This document shows positions 1-8,641 of a DNA stretch of 64,000 nt, in pieces. Both the position numbers and the translations under genes were made by a program. Source of the stretch: Mycetocola lacteus (GTDB lineage Bacteria; Actinomycetota; Actinomycetes; Actinomycetales; Microbacteriaceae); assembly GCF_003667575.1 (NCBI RefSeq), contig NZ_RCUY01000005.1:558001-622000 (forward strand), given 5' to 3'. The notes under the pieces are model-generated. The model searched no databases, was not told the origin of the DNA, and worked only from the letters and a program-made list of their open reading frames with translations. Positions within the stretch are counted from its first letter, which is position 1. Each line of letters begins with the position of its first letter.

Positions 1-349
1 ACGATTTCCCACACACGGGGTTGCAAACGGGGTTGTCATGTCGATACTTCCATCGGTATCCACGTGCGTCAACTCGACATTCGACGCGCCGGGCGCTCAC
101 ACCCGCGCTCCCCTCGACACACCGCAGCTTTCCCCCCGGTGAGCGCGCAAAACCTGGCCGATGTCACGACCTCAAAATCGCTGGATTTAATTCCTCGCCC
201 GGTACGCACCTGGCGGCTATTGACGGCCCCCTGTCCGATGGTCCCGGATTCCCCGATAGATCTAGGTCGGTCCCAGCAGATTACGGGCGCGCGTACCTAC
301 GCTTTCGCTCATTCACAACGGCCCACATTCCAGAAGAAAGCGGTGACCC
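1..349. other. leading intergenic stretch, no supported gene
   Basis: No reading frame here has convincing coding character. Frames that run through it overlap the signal peptide region of the next gene in other frames and look like arginine/proline/serine-rich shadows. The last 20 bases hold an AGAAAG-type weak ribosome-binding region for the gene starting at 350. No hairpin, tRNA or repeat was recognised. Confidence 0.5.
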
Positions 350-976
350 ATGTTTCGTCCGTCGGCACAGAGCGCGGTTCGCATCGGTGCGGCCGCCATC
401 AGCGTCCTCACCTCACTCACCCTGTTTGCTCCGTCGTCGCCTCGATTTGCCGTTTCGGCCTCGGCCGCGACAACGCCCGTCACCAAGCTGAGCGAGGCTC
501 CATCGATCACACTCGCCGCCGATAACCGAGTGGTACTTGATCCCAGGTTGGACCCGGGAACGATCGGCCTGTGCAATGCCGGACTAGGCGATGTGAGTGT
601 CAAAAACTATGACGCGGCACGCCTGGGAAACATTGATCTCTTCTGCGGAGATGAGCGAGACGGATACGTGCACATCAGGAATAAGCATGAGAAAGAATGG
701 CGGTCACTCATGGATTCGTTCGGTGGCGGTGGAACCTGGGACGACTTCATGGAAATGGCCCTCAGCTCTTCGGTCACCAACCCTGGCCCGGGATATCCGA
801 TCGACATTGGTTCCGGCAAGTACTGCTATTCCACTCCCGTCCAGATCTTCCGCAGTGATGGGTCCCTGATCCGAGTGATCAATCCGACGATAATCGTGTC
901 GGCCAATAACAAAAAGGTCATCACCGCTGTGCCCACCACCGATGCGGTATCGAGCAATTGCAGAACCGTGGAATGA
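350..976 (+). CDS. secreted protein, possible BECR-fold RNase-type toxin
   Basis: A 208-residue protein that opens with a Sec signal peptide (basic start, hydrophobic stretch about residues 12-27, cleavage near the ASA-A at 38-40). The mature part has four cysteines (75, 99, 159, 204), compatible with disulphides outside the cell. Around residues 107-113 it reads VHIRNKH. The C-terminal strand pair ends with KKVITAVPTT (188-197). This arrangement, a His-containing helix followed by a terminal V-I-T-x-x-P strand, recalls barnase/EndoU/colicin-D/RelE-like (BECR) nuclease toxins; that fold call is an inference from motif shape only. The next gene starts one base after the stop and could be its immunity protein. 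It could equally be an uncharacterised secreted protein. Confidence 0.6.
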   Translation: MFRPSAQSAVRIGAAAISVLTSLTLFAPSSPRFAVSASAATTPVTKLSEAPSITLAADNRVVLDPRLDPGTIGLCNAGLGDVSVKNYDAARLGNIDLFCGDERDGYVHIRNKHEKEWRSLMDSFGGGGTWDDFMEMALSSSVTNPGPGYPIDIGSGKYCYSTPVQIFRSDGSLIRVINPTIIVSANNKKVITAVPTTDAVSSNCRTVE

Positions 977-977
977 C

Positions 978-1283
978 ATGGATCTGCCAATCGAGAAGCG
1001 TGAACTCGTGCTAATGGTCGACTACGGTTTCGATTGGCCACTCTCCGATGTGACGTGGTGGCCAGAGGATAAACCCGACTGGAATACGCTGATTACCCCC
1101 AAACTCCGCGAGGATCTGTTGAACTGGGGGCGGTTTTTCCAACGATATGGAGACTCCGAAACCGGTCTATTTGGGAGTGAAGAACGTCGCCGCTGGTTCC
1201 AGCAGGAGGGGTTTCGTCTCGACGCGGAACTCCGCAAGCAGATCGGGCACCTCTACACGGTTCGCCTAGATCTGTGGTTCTAA
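978..1283 (+). CDS. small acidic Trp-rich protein, possible immunity partner
   Basis: About 101 residues from the ATG at 978, which follows the upstream stop (974-976) by one base with GTGGA as a possible ribosome-binding site. An in-frame start at 942 would lie inside the upstream gene and is less likely. The protein has no signal peptide or membrane segment, is acidic, and is rich in tryptophan and aromatics (DVTWWPEDKPDW near residues 25-36). Tight coupling to a secreted, cysteine-containing protein and a cytoplasmic location are what one expects of an immunity protein. I recognise no family, so function is inferred from context only. Confidence 0.55.
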   Translation: MDLPIEKRELVLMVDYGFDWPLSDVTWWPEDKPDWNTLITPKLREDLLNWGRFFQRYGDSETGLFGSEERRRWFQQEGFRLDAELRKQIGHLYTVRLDLWF

Positions 1284-1287
1284 CCGA

Positions 1288-1314
1288 GGTGGATCCGCGA
1301 AACGAGGGTCCACC
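1288..1314. terminator. hairpin between convergent genes
   Basis: GGTGGATCC pairs with GGGTCCACC (one G-U pair) around a nine-base loop, between the plus-strand gene ending at 1283 and the minus-strand gene ending at 1332. There is no clear T tract, so it is a weak bidirectional terminator call. Confidence 0.45.
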
Positions 1315-1331
1315 CCGAGGCAGCCCAAAAC

Positions 1332-3338
1332 CTAGCGCCCGCCGACCCCACCGCCTCCGGCACCGCCGCCGGAGAAGCCGCCACCCATGGAGCCTCCCGT
1401 GCTGGACCCGCCGGAACTACTCCAGGAGGATGCGGTGGATACGGCCGAGTTGAATCCGGCGATCCCTAGTCCCAGCGCGGCGGCGTTGAACCCGTTTTGT
1501 CCGACGTACCAGTTGGGCTCACTCAGATCGGTCTCGTATCGGCCGGCGAGGGTCTTGGCCCACTCCTTCTCCACTCCCCACAGCACCGCGTACGGCAGCA
1601 GCGCCTCGTAGAGACGCAGCACCCGCTGCGGTTCGATCGCCGCGGCCTCGGCATCGGCACCCGCGGCGGGCCCGGTGGCGTCCACCCGCTCCGCACCCTG
1701 CGGGGACTGCAGGATCCGCAGGCGATCCTCCTCGGCCACCTCCAGATACAGTTTGAGTCCCTTCAGATACTCCACCGCGCGCATGCCGTCGGCGCTGAGT
1801 GCGGCCACCGGAACCGCGAACACAAACATCAGCAGCATCGTGATTCCCGTCACGATGGTTGCCCCAATCGCCAGTTCCGGGGCACCACCCTGGGACGCCG
1901 CGGTGATGGTCATGCTCAGGGTTGTGATGAAGGCCAACACCGCGGTGAGGGCCCACCATCCGGCCGCGGGTAGCTTTTCCCAGCGACGTAATCCCTGCGC
2001 GAGGGCCTGCTCACGGGTCGTGGAGGTGAGCGCGGTCATCGCCTCGGTGAGCTTTTGGCTGGGCTTATCCAGTGACACCGTGTCACCGATGTCCGGGTCC
2101 TTCCCAAAGAGCGCGCGCAGCACCCGTGCCGATGCACCCTTGCCCTCCTCGGGTGTCTGAAACTCGAGCGTGAAGGTCGATTTCTTCGAAAACAGGCCCC
2201 GCCCCTCGGTTTCCACGATACGCAGCTTGCCCCGAACCGCGAGGTCCACCATCGCCGCCTGTGGCAGGTTGCGCTTGTGCAGCAGGTCCGCGGCAACCCC
2301 CAGATCCACACCGGGCTGCGGGGTGTACTGCGCGACCACGATCCCGTCCCCGGTCACTCGCGGGTTTCGGCGGTGGCGCAGGATCGCCGCGAAAATGACC
2401 AGCAAGATACTCAGGGCGGCCAGGACCGCGGGGAGCCAACTGAAGATCGGCTGCTCGCCGAGCGACTTGGTCTGGGCGAAGGTTCCCGCGGTGAATCCGA
2501 CCGACATCGTGATGTTCTCTCCCGGGGCCAGGCGCTGCTGTGCGGAGGTAAACACCGCCGCCCCGTCGGCATCGGTCCGAGAAAACTCGCAGCGTTGGCT
2601 GGACTTCTCTGGCCCGACATAGCAGGCCTGATTGGTCGTCAGGTTCGGCACCAGGGTGGGATCAACGATGACCTTCATGGTGGCCGCATCTACGGGCTGG
2701 CGCAGCTGGGTTCCGATTGAATCGCGGTAAAACTCGTCCGACCGGGTATTTGAGAAGTACCGGGTGGAATCGCGCTGGGTGTAGTGCAGCACAAACGTGT
2801 GCACGCCGCGAAGATACGACTCATCCCCGATCGACACCACGGTGTTGGATCTGGTGGTCTCGATACTGAAGGGAACCGCGACCCCCTGGGCATCGGTCAC
2901 CGATTCGACCGTGGTGCCCAAGTCTACGCCGCGAAAATCACGCGGAATCGCCCGCACAATGCCTCGGTTCTGATCAATCTCGGGGAAGCGGGCCACAAAG
3001 GTTTCTCGCGCGTCGACGCGCGAGTGACGCTCGGCATCCCGGGAGAGTGTATAAACACCCTCAAAACTGTCAAAGGTAAAGTTCTCGACGTTGGGTTTCG
3101 CGACGGACGATTCGGCCGAGACCTCCGCGGGCTTGACGTCGTTCGCGGTACCCCTGGTGGCCACCGTCCCCGCGTGCTGCGGTGTTCCCGCGGCTAGCGC
3201 TCCCGAGGCGGGAACCAGCAGGGCTCCCGCAACGACGACCGTTCCCAGCATCATCCCCAGGACCCAGCGCACTCCGCGCCGCGTGGTGCCGCGCGTCCCG
3301 TTCGAGGTTCGGCTACTAGGTGCGCTGGCGAGGTTCAT
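1332..3338 (-). CDS. DUF2207-type predicted membrane protein
   Basis: 668 residues. An N-terminal signal/anchor (hydrophobic run about 27-48, ending ASGALAA) is followed by an extracellular beta-rich region starting near ENFTFDSFEGVYTL, as in DUF2207 proteins. A membrane segment lies near 300-322 (WLPAVLAALSILLVIFAAIL) and two more lie in the 450-515 region. The extreme C-terminus is a glycine/serine-rich low-complexity tail (GGGFSGGGAGGGG), common at the end of DUF2207 proteins. The start at 3338 has GGAGG five bases upstream. The family is widespread in actinobacteria; its role is unknown and presumably envelope-related. Confidence 0.85.
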   Translation of the reverse strand: MNLASAPSSRTSNGTRGTTRRGVRWVLGMMLGTVVVAGALLVPASGALAAGTPQHAGTVATRGTANDVKPAEVSAESSVAKPNVENFTFDSFEGVYTLSRDAERHSRVDARETFVARFPEIDQNRGIVRAIPRDFRGVDLGTTVESVTDAQGVAVPFSIETTRSNTVVSIGDESYLRGVHTFVLHYTQRDSTRYFSNTRSDEFYRDSIGTQLRQPVDAATMKVIVDPTLVPNLTTNQACYVGPEKSSQRCEFSRTDADGAAVFTSAQQRLAPGENITMSVGFTAGTFAQTKSLGEQPIFSWLPAVLAALSILLVIFAAILRHRRNPRVTGDGIVVAQYTPQPGVDLGVAADLLHKRNLPQAAMVDLAVRGKLRIVETEGRGLFSKKSTFTLEFQTPEEGKGASARVLRALFGKDPDIGDTVSLDKPSQKLTEAMTALTSTTREQALAQGLRRWEKLPAAGWWALTAVLAFITTLSMTITAASQGGAPELAIGATIVTGITMLLMFVFAVPVAALSADGMRAVEYLKGLKLYLEVAEEDRLRILQSPQGAERVDATGPAAGADAEAAAIEPQRVLRLYEALLPYAVLWGVEKEWAKTLAGRYETDLSEPNWYVGQNGFNAAALGLGIAGFNSAVSTASSWSSSGGSSTGGSMGGGFSGGGAGGGGVGGR

Positions 3339-3373
3339 GCCTCCAGGTTAGGGGACAAGCATCCGTGGCCGAC

Positions 3374-3416
3374 AAAAAACGGGGCATTCGCGACACGTTT
3401 GGTCGCGAATGCCCCG
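3374..3416 (-). terminator. intrinsic terminator of the aldo/keto reductase gene
   Basis: A perfect 15-bp stem (3380-3394 with 3402-3416) with a seven-base loop. Read on the minus strand it is followed by a T run (AAAAAA on plus at 3374-3379), the hallmark of a rho-independent terminator for the gene ending at 3432. Confidence 0.9.
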
Positions 3417-3431
3417 TCTGGAGGTGGCGGG

Positions 3432-4271
3432 CTACATCTCCTCGTGGGTGTTGGGATCCCCGTCGAACAGGCGCCCATCGGGCTTTCCCAGCGCGGTAAT
3501 GGCCGCGATGTCCGCCTCCTCCAGGGTGAATCCGAAGACGTCGAAATTCTCCCGCTGGCGCTCGGGAGACGAGGACTTGGGGATCGGGACCACGCCGCGC
3601 TCCAGGTGCCAGCGCAGCACCGCCTGGGCCGGGGTCACCCCGTGCTTGGTTGCGATCTCGCCGATCACGGCCTCCTCATGCGGCTTGGCACGCTTGCCCA
3701 ACGGACTCCATGCCTCGGTCACGATGCCGTGTTCACGGTGGAAGTCCAGCAGCGTCTCCTGCGGGAAGTAGGGGTGCAGCTCGACCTGGTTGACCGCCGG
3801 CAGCACACCGGTCTCGGCCAGCAGGCGGGTCAGGAATTCGGGCGTGAAGTTGGAGACACCGATCGAGGACACACGTCCCTCCTCACGGAGGCGGATCATC
3901 GCCTTCCAGGTATCGACAAATCGATCGACGCTGGGGTTGGGCCAGTGGATGAGATAGAGATCAAGCTTGTCCACACCGAGGCGTTCCAGGGTGCCGTCGA
4001 ATGAGCGCAGGGTCTCGTCATAGCCATGGTCACGCCCGGGCAGCTTACTGGTCAGGGTGATGTCGCGGCGGGCGACTCCGGACTCGCGCAGGGCCTCCCC
4101 CACGGTCTCCTCGTTGTTGTAGTTCACCGCGGTGTCCAGCATGCGGTAGCCCACCCGCAGGGCCTCGGCGATCGCCTGGACGCCCTCGGGACCGGTCAGC
4201 GGATACGTGCCAAAGCCGATTGCCGGCAGGCGGTGGCCATCGTTCAGGGGGTGCACTGGGTACTGGGTCAT
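3432..4271 (-). CDS. aldo/keto reductase (2,5-diketogluconate reductase type)
   Basis: 279 residues, the usual length for bacterial AKR5-like enzymes: NADPH-dependent cytosolic reductases of aldehydes, ketones and sugars. The catalytic tetrad is visible: Asp46 and Tyr51 in LDTAVNYNNE, Lys76 in TLTSKLPG and His109 in YLIHWPNP. The C-terminal cofactor segment IPKSSSPERQRENFDVF is also present. The gene is monocistronic, with its own terminator, and divergent from the oligopeptidase gene. The physiological substrate cannot be read from the sequence. Confidence 0.93.
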   Translation of the reverse strand: MTQYPVHPLNDGHRLPAIGFGTYPLTGPEGVQAIAEALRVGYRMLDTAVNYNNEETVGEALRESGVARRDITLTSKLPGRDHGYDETLRSFDGTLERLGVDKLDLYLIHWPNPSVDRFVDTWKAMIRLREEGRVSSIGVSNFTPEFLTRLLAETGVLPAVNQVELHPYFPQETLLDFHREHGIVTEAWSPLGKRAKPHEEAVIGEIATKHGVTPAQAVLRWHLERGVVPIPKSSSPERQRENFDVFGFTLEEADIAAITALGKPDGRLFDGDPNTHEEM

Positions 4272-4407
4272 ATCCCGAATTTACTCCTCGGGGTCGGACC
4301 CGCCAAGCCTTTTGACCCTCCTCCACAGGCGTTCAGCGCTGAGCGAAATTCCACAGGTTGCGGTCTCACCGGTCAATTCCTCGGCCGTCAGCGATAGCGT
4401 ATGAATT

Positions 4408-6624
4408 ATGGTTTCGACATCCGCATCCGCACCCCGCGCCGAGCAGCGCCCCACCGAACGCACCCATCACGGCGACACCGTGATCGACAACTATGAGTGG
4501 CTTCGAGCAAAGGAAGACCCGCAGGTTCTCGCTCACCTTGAGGCCGAGAACGACTATACCGAGGAGCACACCGCGCACCTCGAAAACCTGCGCGAGCGGA
4601 TCTTTGGCGAAATCAAGGGGCGCACCCTGGAGACCGACCTCTCGGTCCCCACACGCGAGGGCAACTGGTGGTACTACTCGCGCAGCGTTGAGGACAGCCA
4701 ATACGCGCTGCACTGCCGCGCGCCCATCGCCGGGCCGGATGACTGGACCCCGCCCCAGCTAGACCCGGCGCATCCGGTCCCGGGTGAGCAGATCCTGCTG
4801 GATGGCAACGTGCTGGCCGAGGGCCACGAGTTCTTCTCGATCGGTTCGTTCGATGTATCCCAAGACGGAAATACCCTGCTCTACGGGGTCGATGTCTCCG
4901 GCGATGAGCGCTACACGCTGCGCTTCCGAGACCTGAGCGGGCTGGGTACCGCAGAAAATTCCGATGGGGAGATCCGCGAGCTGCCCGACACCATTGAGAA
5001 CACCTTCGGGGGCGCGTTCTTCTCCGCGGACGGCCGGCGGGTGTACTACACCACCGTCGATGAGAGCTGGCGTCCGGACACCCTCTGGCGACACACCCTC
5101 GGGGCGGACATTGCGGACGAGCAGGTGTTCCACGAGCCCGACGAACGTTTCTGGGTGGGCGCAGGGCTGTCGCAGAGCGGCAAATTCCTGCTGATTGCGG
5201 CGGGCTCCTCGATCACCTCGGAGTGGCTGCTGGTGCGCGACGAGGCCGAGGGTTCGACCCCCGAGGTCATCTGGGCTCGCCGCGACGGGGTCGAATACGA
5301 GGTTGAGCACGCGGTCATCGGTGGGGAGGATTTCCTGCTGATCACGCACAATGCCGGTGCCGAGAACTTTGAGCTGGTGGCGGTTCCCGTTTCCTCGATC
5401 GGGACCGGCACGGGTTCCTCCCCCGAAACGGCCGCCGTGGTACTCGCGCACCGCGACGATGTGCGGCTGGAGTCGGTGGCGGTCTTCCGCTCCTTCCTGG
5501 CCGTGGAATACCGGCGTGAAGGGCTGGCACGGGTCGCCGTCGCCGCACTCACTGCCAACACCACCGTGACCTCCATCACCCCGCGCGAAATCGAATTCGA
5601 CGAGCCCCTGTACACCGTGCACACCGGCTCGAATCCCGAATGGGATCAGCCCACGCTCCGCCTGGGATACGGCTCGCTGATCACCCCGTCCACCGTGTCC
5701 GAACTCGACGTGGCCACCGGCGAAATCCGGGTACTCAAGCGGCAGCCGGTCCTGGGCGGATACGATCCGGCCGACTATCAGCAGGCGCGCGAGTGGGCCA
5801 TTGCCGAGGACGGCACCCGCATCCCCATCTCGCTGGTGTGGAAGCGTGGGCACGCGGCGAGCGCCCCCGACTCTCATGCCGAGGCGGCCCCGGGAAACCG
5901 AGTACCCGGTCCGCTCGAACTCTACGGTTACGGCTCCTATGAGGCCAGCATGGATCCGTCCTTCTCGGTTGCGCGGCTTTCGCTGCTGGATCGCGGCGTG
6001 ACCTTCGCGATCGCGCACGTCCGCGGCGGCGGCGAGCTGGGTCGTGCCTGGTACGAAAACGGCAAGACCCTCACCAAAAAGAACACGTTCACAGACTTTG
6101 TGGCCAGCGCCAAGCACCTCATCGATCACGGCTACACCACGCCCGATCGCCTGGTAGCCGAGGGCGGCAGCGCCGGTGGTCTGCTGATGGGTGCCATCGC
6201 CAACCTGGCCCCCGAGCTTTTCGCCGGGGTGCTGGCGAGCGTGCCGTTTGTGGACCCGCTGACCTCGATCCTCGATCCCGATCTTCCGCTCACGGTGATC
6301 GAGTGGGATGAGTGGGGCAACCCGCTGCACGATCCCGAGATCTACCGGTACATGAAGGAGTACTCGCCCTACGAGAACATCCGCACCGACGTCACCTACC
6401 CGCGGATCCTGGCCATCACAAGCCTCAACGACACCCGGGTGCTCTATGTCGAACCGGCCAAATGGGTTGCCCGGCTGCGCGAGGTAGACGCTCCCGTGCT
6501 CCTCAAAACCGAGATGTCGGCCGGACACGGCGGCGTCACCGGCCGCTACAACTCCTGGCGGGAGCGTGCGTTTGAGCTCGCCTGGATTCTGGACGTCCTG
6601 GGCTTAGCCGAGCCCACCAACTAG
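4408..6624 (+). CDS. ptrB: oligopeptidase B, S9 family serine peptidase
   Basis: 738 residues. The N-terminal part matches the seven-bladed propeller of prolyl oligopeptidase-family enzymes; the C-terminal alpha/beta-hydrolase part holds the catalytic triad Ser588 (GGSAGG), Asp675 (SLNDTRV) and His707 (SAGHGG). The motifs YGSYEAS and HVRGGGELGRAWYENGK are typical of oligopeptidase B, a cytosolic enzyme cutting short peptides after basic residues. The ATG at 4408 is the first good start; the divergent 136-bp gap from the reductase gene must carry both promoters. The 3' UTR is unusual: a 10-bp tandem repeat precedes the terminator. Confidence 0.93.
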   Translation: MVSTSASAPRAEQRPTERTHHGDTVIDNYEWLRAKEDPQVLAHLEAENDYTEEHTAHLENLRERIFGEIKGRTLETDLSVPTREGNWWYYSRSVEDSQYALHCRAPIAGPDDWTPPQLDPAHPVPGEQILLDGNVLAEGHEFFSIGSFDVSQDGNTLLYGVDVSGDERYTLRFRDLSGLGTAENSDGEIRELPDTIENTFGGAFFSADGRRVYYTTVDESWRPDTLWRHTLGADIADEQVFHEPDERFWVGAGLSQSGKFLLIAAGSSITSEWLLVRDEAEGSTPEVIWARRDGVEYEVEHAVIGGEDFLLITHNAGAENFELVAVPVSSIGTGTGSSPETAAVVLAHRDDVRLESVAVFRSFLAVEYRREGLARVAVAALTANTTVTSITPREIEFDEPLYTVHTGSNPEWDQPTLRLGYGSLITPSTVSELDVATGEIRVLKRQPVLGGYDPADYQQAREWAIAEDGTRIPISLVWKRGHAASAPDSHAEAAPGNRVPGPLELYGYGSYEASMDPSFSVARLSLLDRGVTFAIAHVRGGGELGRAWYENGKTLTKKNTFTDFVASAKHLIDHGYTTPDRLVAEGGSAGGLLMGAIANLAPELFAGVLASVPFVDPLTSILDPDLPLTVIEWDEWGNPLHDPEIYRYMKEYSPYENIRTDVTYPRILAITSLNDTRVLYVEPAKWVARLREVDAPVLLKTEMSAGHGGVTGRYNSWRERAFELAWILDVLGLAEPTN

Positions 6625-6650
6625 AACCGGATACACCGCACTCCGGCCAG

Positions 6651-6760
6651 GCTGGGCCGTGCCTGGCCGAGCCTGACCGGACCGAGCCAGACCGAGCCGG
6701 ACCGGGCCGGGCCGAGCTGGACCGAGCCGGACTGAGCTGGACTGAGCTGGACCGAGCTGA
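6651..6760. repeat. 10-bp tandem repeat array, consensus ACYGAGCYGG
   Basis: From 6681 to 6760 eight consecutive 10-base units sit in strict register (accgagccag, accgagccgg, accgggccgg, gccgagctgg and so on). Three more degenerate units stretch back to 6651. The array lies between the oligopeptidase stop codon and its intrinsic terminator. A related array occurs at 49512-49562, also between a stop codon and a terminator. Confidence 0.85.
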
Positions 6761-6822
6761 CACCAAGCCAAACCCCGTCTGGCCCCACGCTGCGGGCGTT
6801 TTCGGCGCTCACAGCACCACCT

Positions 6823-6861
6823 CCGCGGGTGGCATCATTCCGATGCCACCCGCGGTTTTTT
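6823..6861 (+). terminator. intrinsic terminator downstream of oligopeptidase B
   Basis: A perfect 14-bp GC-rich stem (6823-6836 with 6842-6855), five-base loop and a T6 run at 6856-6861. It lies 200 bases after the stop codon, with the repeat array in between. From 6862 to 7038 I see no gene, only the promoter region of the permease operon. Confidence 0.93.
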
Positions 6862-7038
6862 GCTGCCGGCGGGCCTGCCTCACGGTTTCCGAGAATCCGC
6901 CCAATAACGATCACACTGTGCTTGACCCGGGGTTTTCTCGCGCGCAGACTCGATCCCACACCGTCGCTCCCCCGAGCAGCACACGCACACCGGCGCCGAT
7001 CCCCCGCGGAGCCCGACCAGAGTTTTCAGGGGGAAGCA

Positions 7039-8610
7039 ATGCGGCGTCACCACAACCACGACGACTCGTCTCCACACTCCGCGGTACCGCTGGCCCCTCC
7101 CGGCGGAGCACCATCTATCCCTCCCGGCCAGGCACCGCTGGCCCCTCCCGGCGGAGCATCGCTGGCCCCGCCCGGGATCCCCGCCGCTTCCGTTGCCCGA
7201 GACACCGGTACCGCCGACTACCTCGCCAAGCGCCAGCTGCGTCGCGGGGCCGCGGGGTGGGTTTTGCTTGCGGGCCTCGGCATCGCCTACGTCATCGCGG
7301 GGGACTTCTCCGGCTGGAACCTCGGTCTTGCCGTCGGTGGCTGGGGCGGCCTGCTCATCGCTTTCGCGCTGATGGGCCTGATGTACACGGGCATCGTCCT
7401 CGGCCTTGCCGAGATGTCCTCGGCGCTGCCGACCTCCGGTGCCGGTTACGGCTTCGCCCGTCGTGCGCTGGGCCCGCTGGGTGGTTATGCAACCGGCATC
7501 GCCGTCCTCATCGAATATTCGATCGCTCCGGCCGCCGTCTCAATCTTCATCGGCGGCTACGTCCAGGCGCTGGGTCTCTTCACCCTCGCGCATCCCTGGC
7601 CGATCTACCTGGTCTGTTATGTCCTATTCGTGGGTATTCACCTGCGCGGGGTCGGTGAGGCTCTTCGGGTCCTGTTTGTGATCGCGGCCATCGCGGTGCT
7701 CACCCTGATCGCCACCATCATCGGACTGATCCCCAGGTTTGACGTGGCCAACCTCTTCACGATCGCCCCCACCGACGCCCCCGGTGCCAGCCCATTCCTC
7801 CCGTTCGGCATCCCCGGGGTGCTGGCCTGCCTGGTGTTTGGGATCTGGTTTTTCTTGGCGGTGGAAGGTGTGCCGTTGGCCGCCGAAGAGTCCACCAACC
7901 CGGCCCGAGACATGCCCCGCGGCATCATCGCCGCCCTCGCCGTGCTGGTGCTGCTGGGCGCGGCGATGCTGATCCTAATTCCCGGTGTCGGCGGGGCCAG
8001 CACGATGGGTGCCTCGGATAATCCGCTGCCCGAGGCGCTCCGGATCGCCTATGGTCAGGGTTCGGTGCTCGCGACCATCGTCAACTATGCGGGGCTTGCC
8101 GGCCTGGTAGCCAGCTTCTTCTCGATCATCTTCGCGTACTCCCGGCAACTGTTTGCGCTGTCCCGCGCCGGGTATCTGCCCCGGGTCCTCTCCCTCACCG
8201 GAACGCGACGCACCCCGTATCTTGCGCTGATCGTTCCCGGCACCATCGGATTTCTGCTGGCCACCGCGATTGGAGATGGTGGGCTGCTGATGAACATCAC
8301 CGTCTTCGGAGCCGCCGTGTCCTATGTACTGCTGATGGTCTCGCATATCGTGCTGCGCCTGCGCGCCCCCGACCTTCCGCGGAGCTATCGCACCCCCGGT
8401 GGGATCGTCACAACCGGCATCGCCCTGGTCCTGGCGGTCGTCGCGGTGATCTCCACATTTGTGGTGGACGTCCGCGCCGCCAGTATCACGGCCGCGGTGT
8501 TTGTCGGATTCCTCGCCTACTACTGGTTTGTCAGTCGACACCGCATCGTCTCCTCCGCCCCCGAGGAAGAATTCGCGCGGATCAGCGATGCTACCGGCGA
8601 ACTCTCCTAA
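7039..8610 (+). CDS. APC-family amine permease, ethanolamine permease type
   Basis: 523 residues from the ATG at 7039, chosen because AGGGGGAAGC lies just upstream and the upstream in-frame residues look non-coding. A cytoplasmic N-tail of about 60 residues contains imperfect PLAPPGGA repeats. About twelve membrane segments of an APC transporter follow. The stretch SRAGYLPRVLSLTGTRRTPYLALIVPG and the VLRLRAPDLPRSYRTPGG loop resemble the ethanolamine permease (Eat) group. First gene of a five-gene operon whose products would gamma-glutamylate and oxidise an amine, so uptake of ethanolamine or a related amine is inferred. A diamine substrate is possible. Confidence 0.85.
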   Translation: MRRHHNHDDSSPHSAVPLAPPGGAPSIPPGQAPLAPPGGASLAPPGIPAASVARDTGTADYLAKRQLRRGAAGWVLLAGLGIAYVIAGDFSGWNLGLAVGGWGGLLIAFALMGLMYTGIVLGLAEMSSALPTSGAGYGFARRALGPLGGYATGIAVLIEYSIAPAAVSIFIGGYVQALGLFTLAHPWPIYLVCYVLFVGIHLRGVGEALRVLFVIAAIAVLTLIATIIGLIPRFDVANLFTIAPTDAPGASPFLPFGIPGVLACLVFGIWFFLAVEGVPLAAEESTNPARDMPRGIIAALAVLVLLGAAMLILIPGVGGASTMGASDNPLPEALRIAYGQGSVLATIVNYAGLAGLVASFFSIIFAYSRQLFALSRAGYLPRVLSLTGTRRTPYLALIVPGTIGFLLATAIGDGGLLMNITVFGAAVSYVLLMVSHIVLRLRAPDLPRSYRTPGGIVTTGIALVLAVVAVISTFVVDVRAASITAAVFVGFLAYYWFVSRHRIVSSAPEEEFARISDATGELS

Positions 8611-8641
8611 TACCCCCGTTCCACCGATCCTCGGAGAAATC

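Noticed and set aside
4759-6528. 589-codon open frame antisense to oligopeptidase B
   Set aside because: Low-quality composition (Gly/Arg/Val-rich, no motifs), fully overlaps a gene with a complete catalytic triad; typical of high-GC third-position bias.
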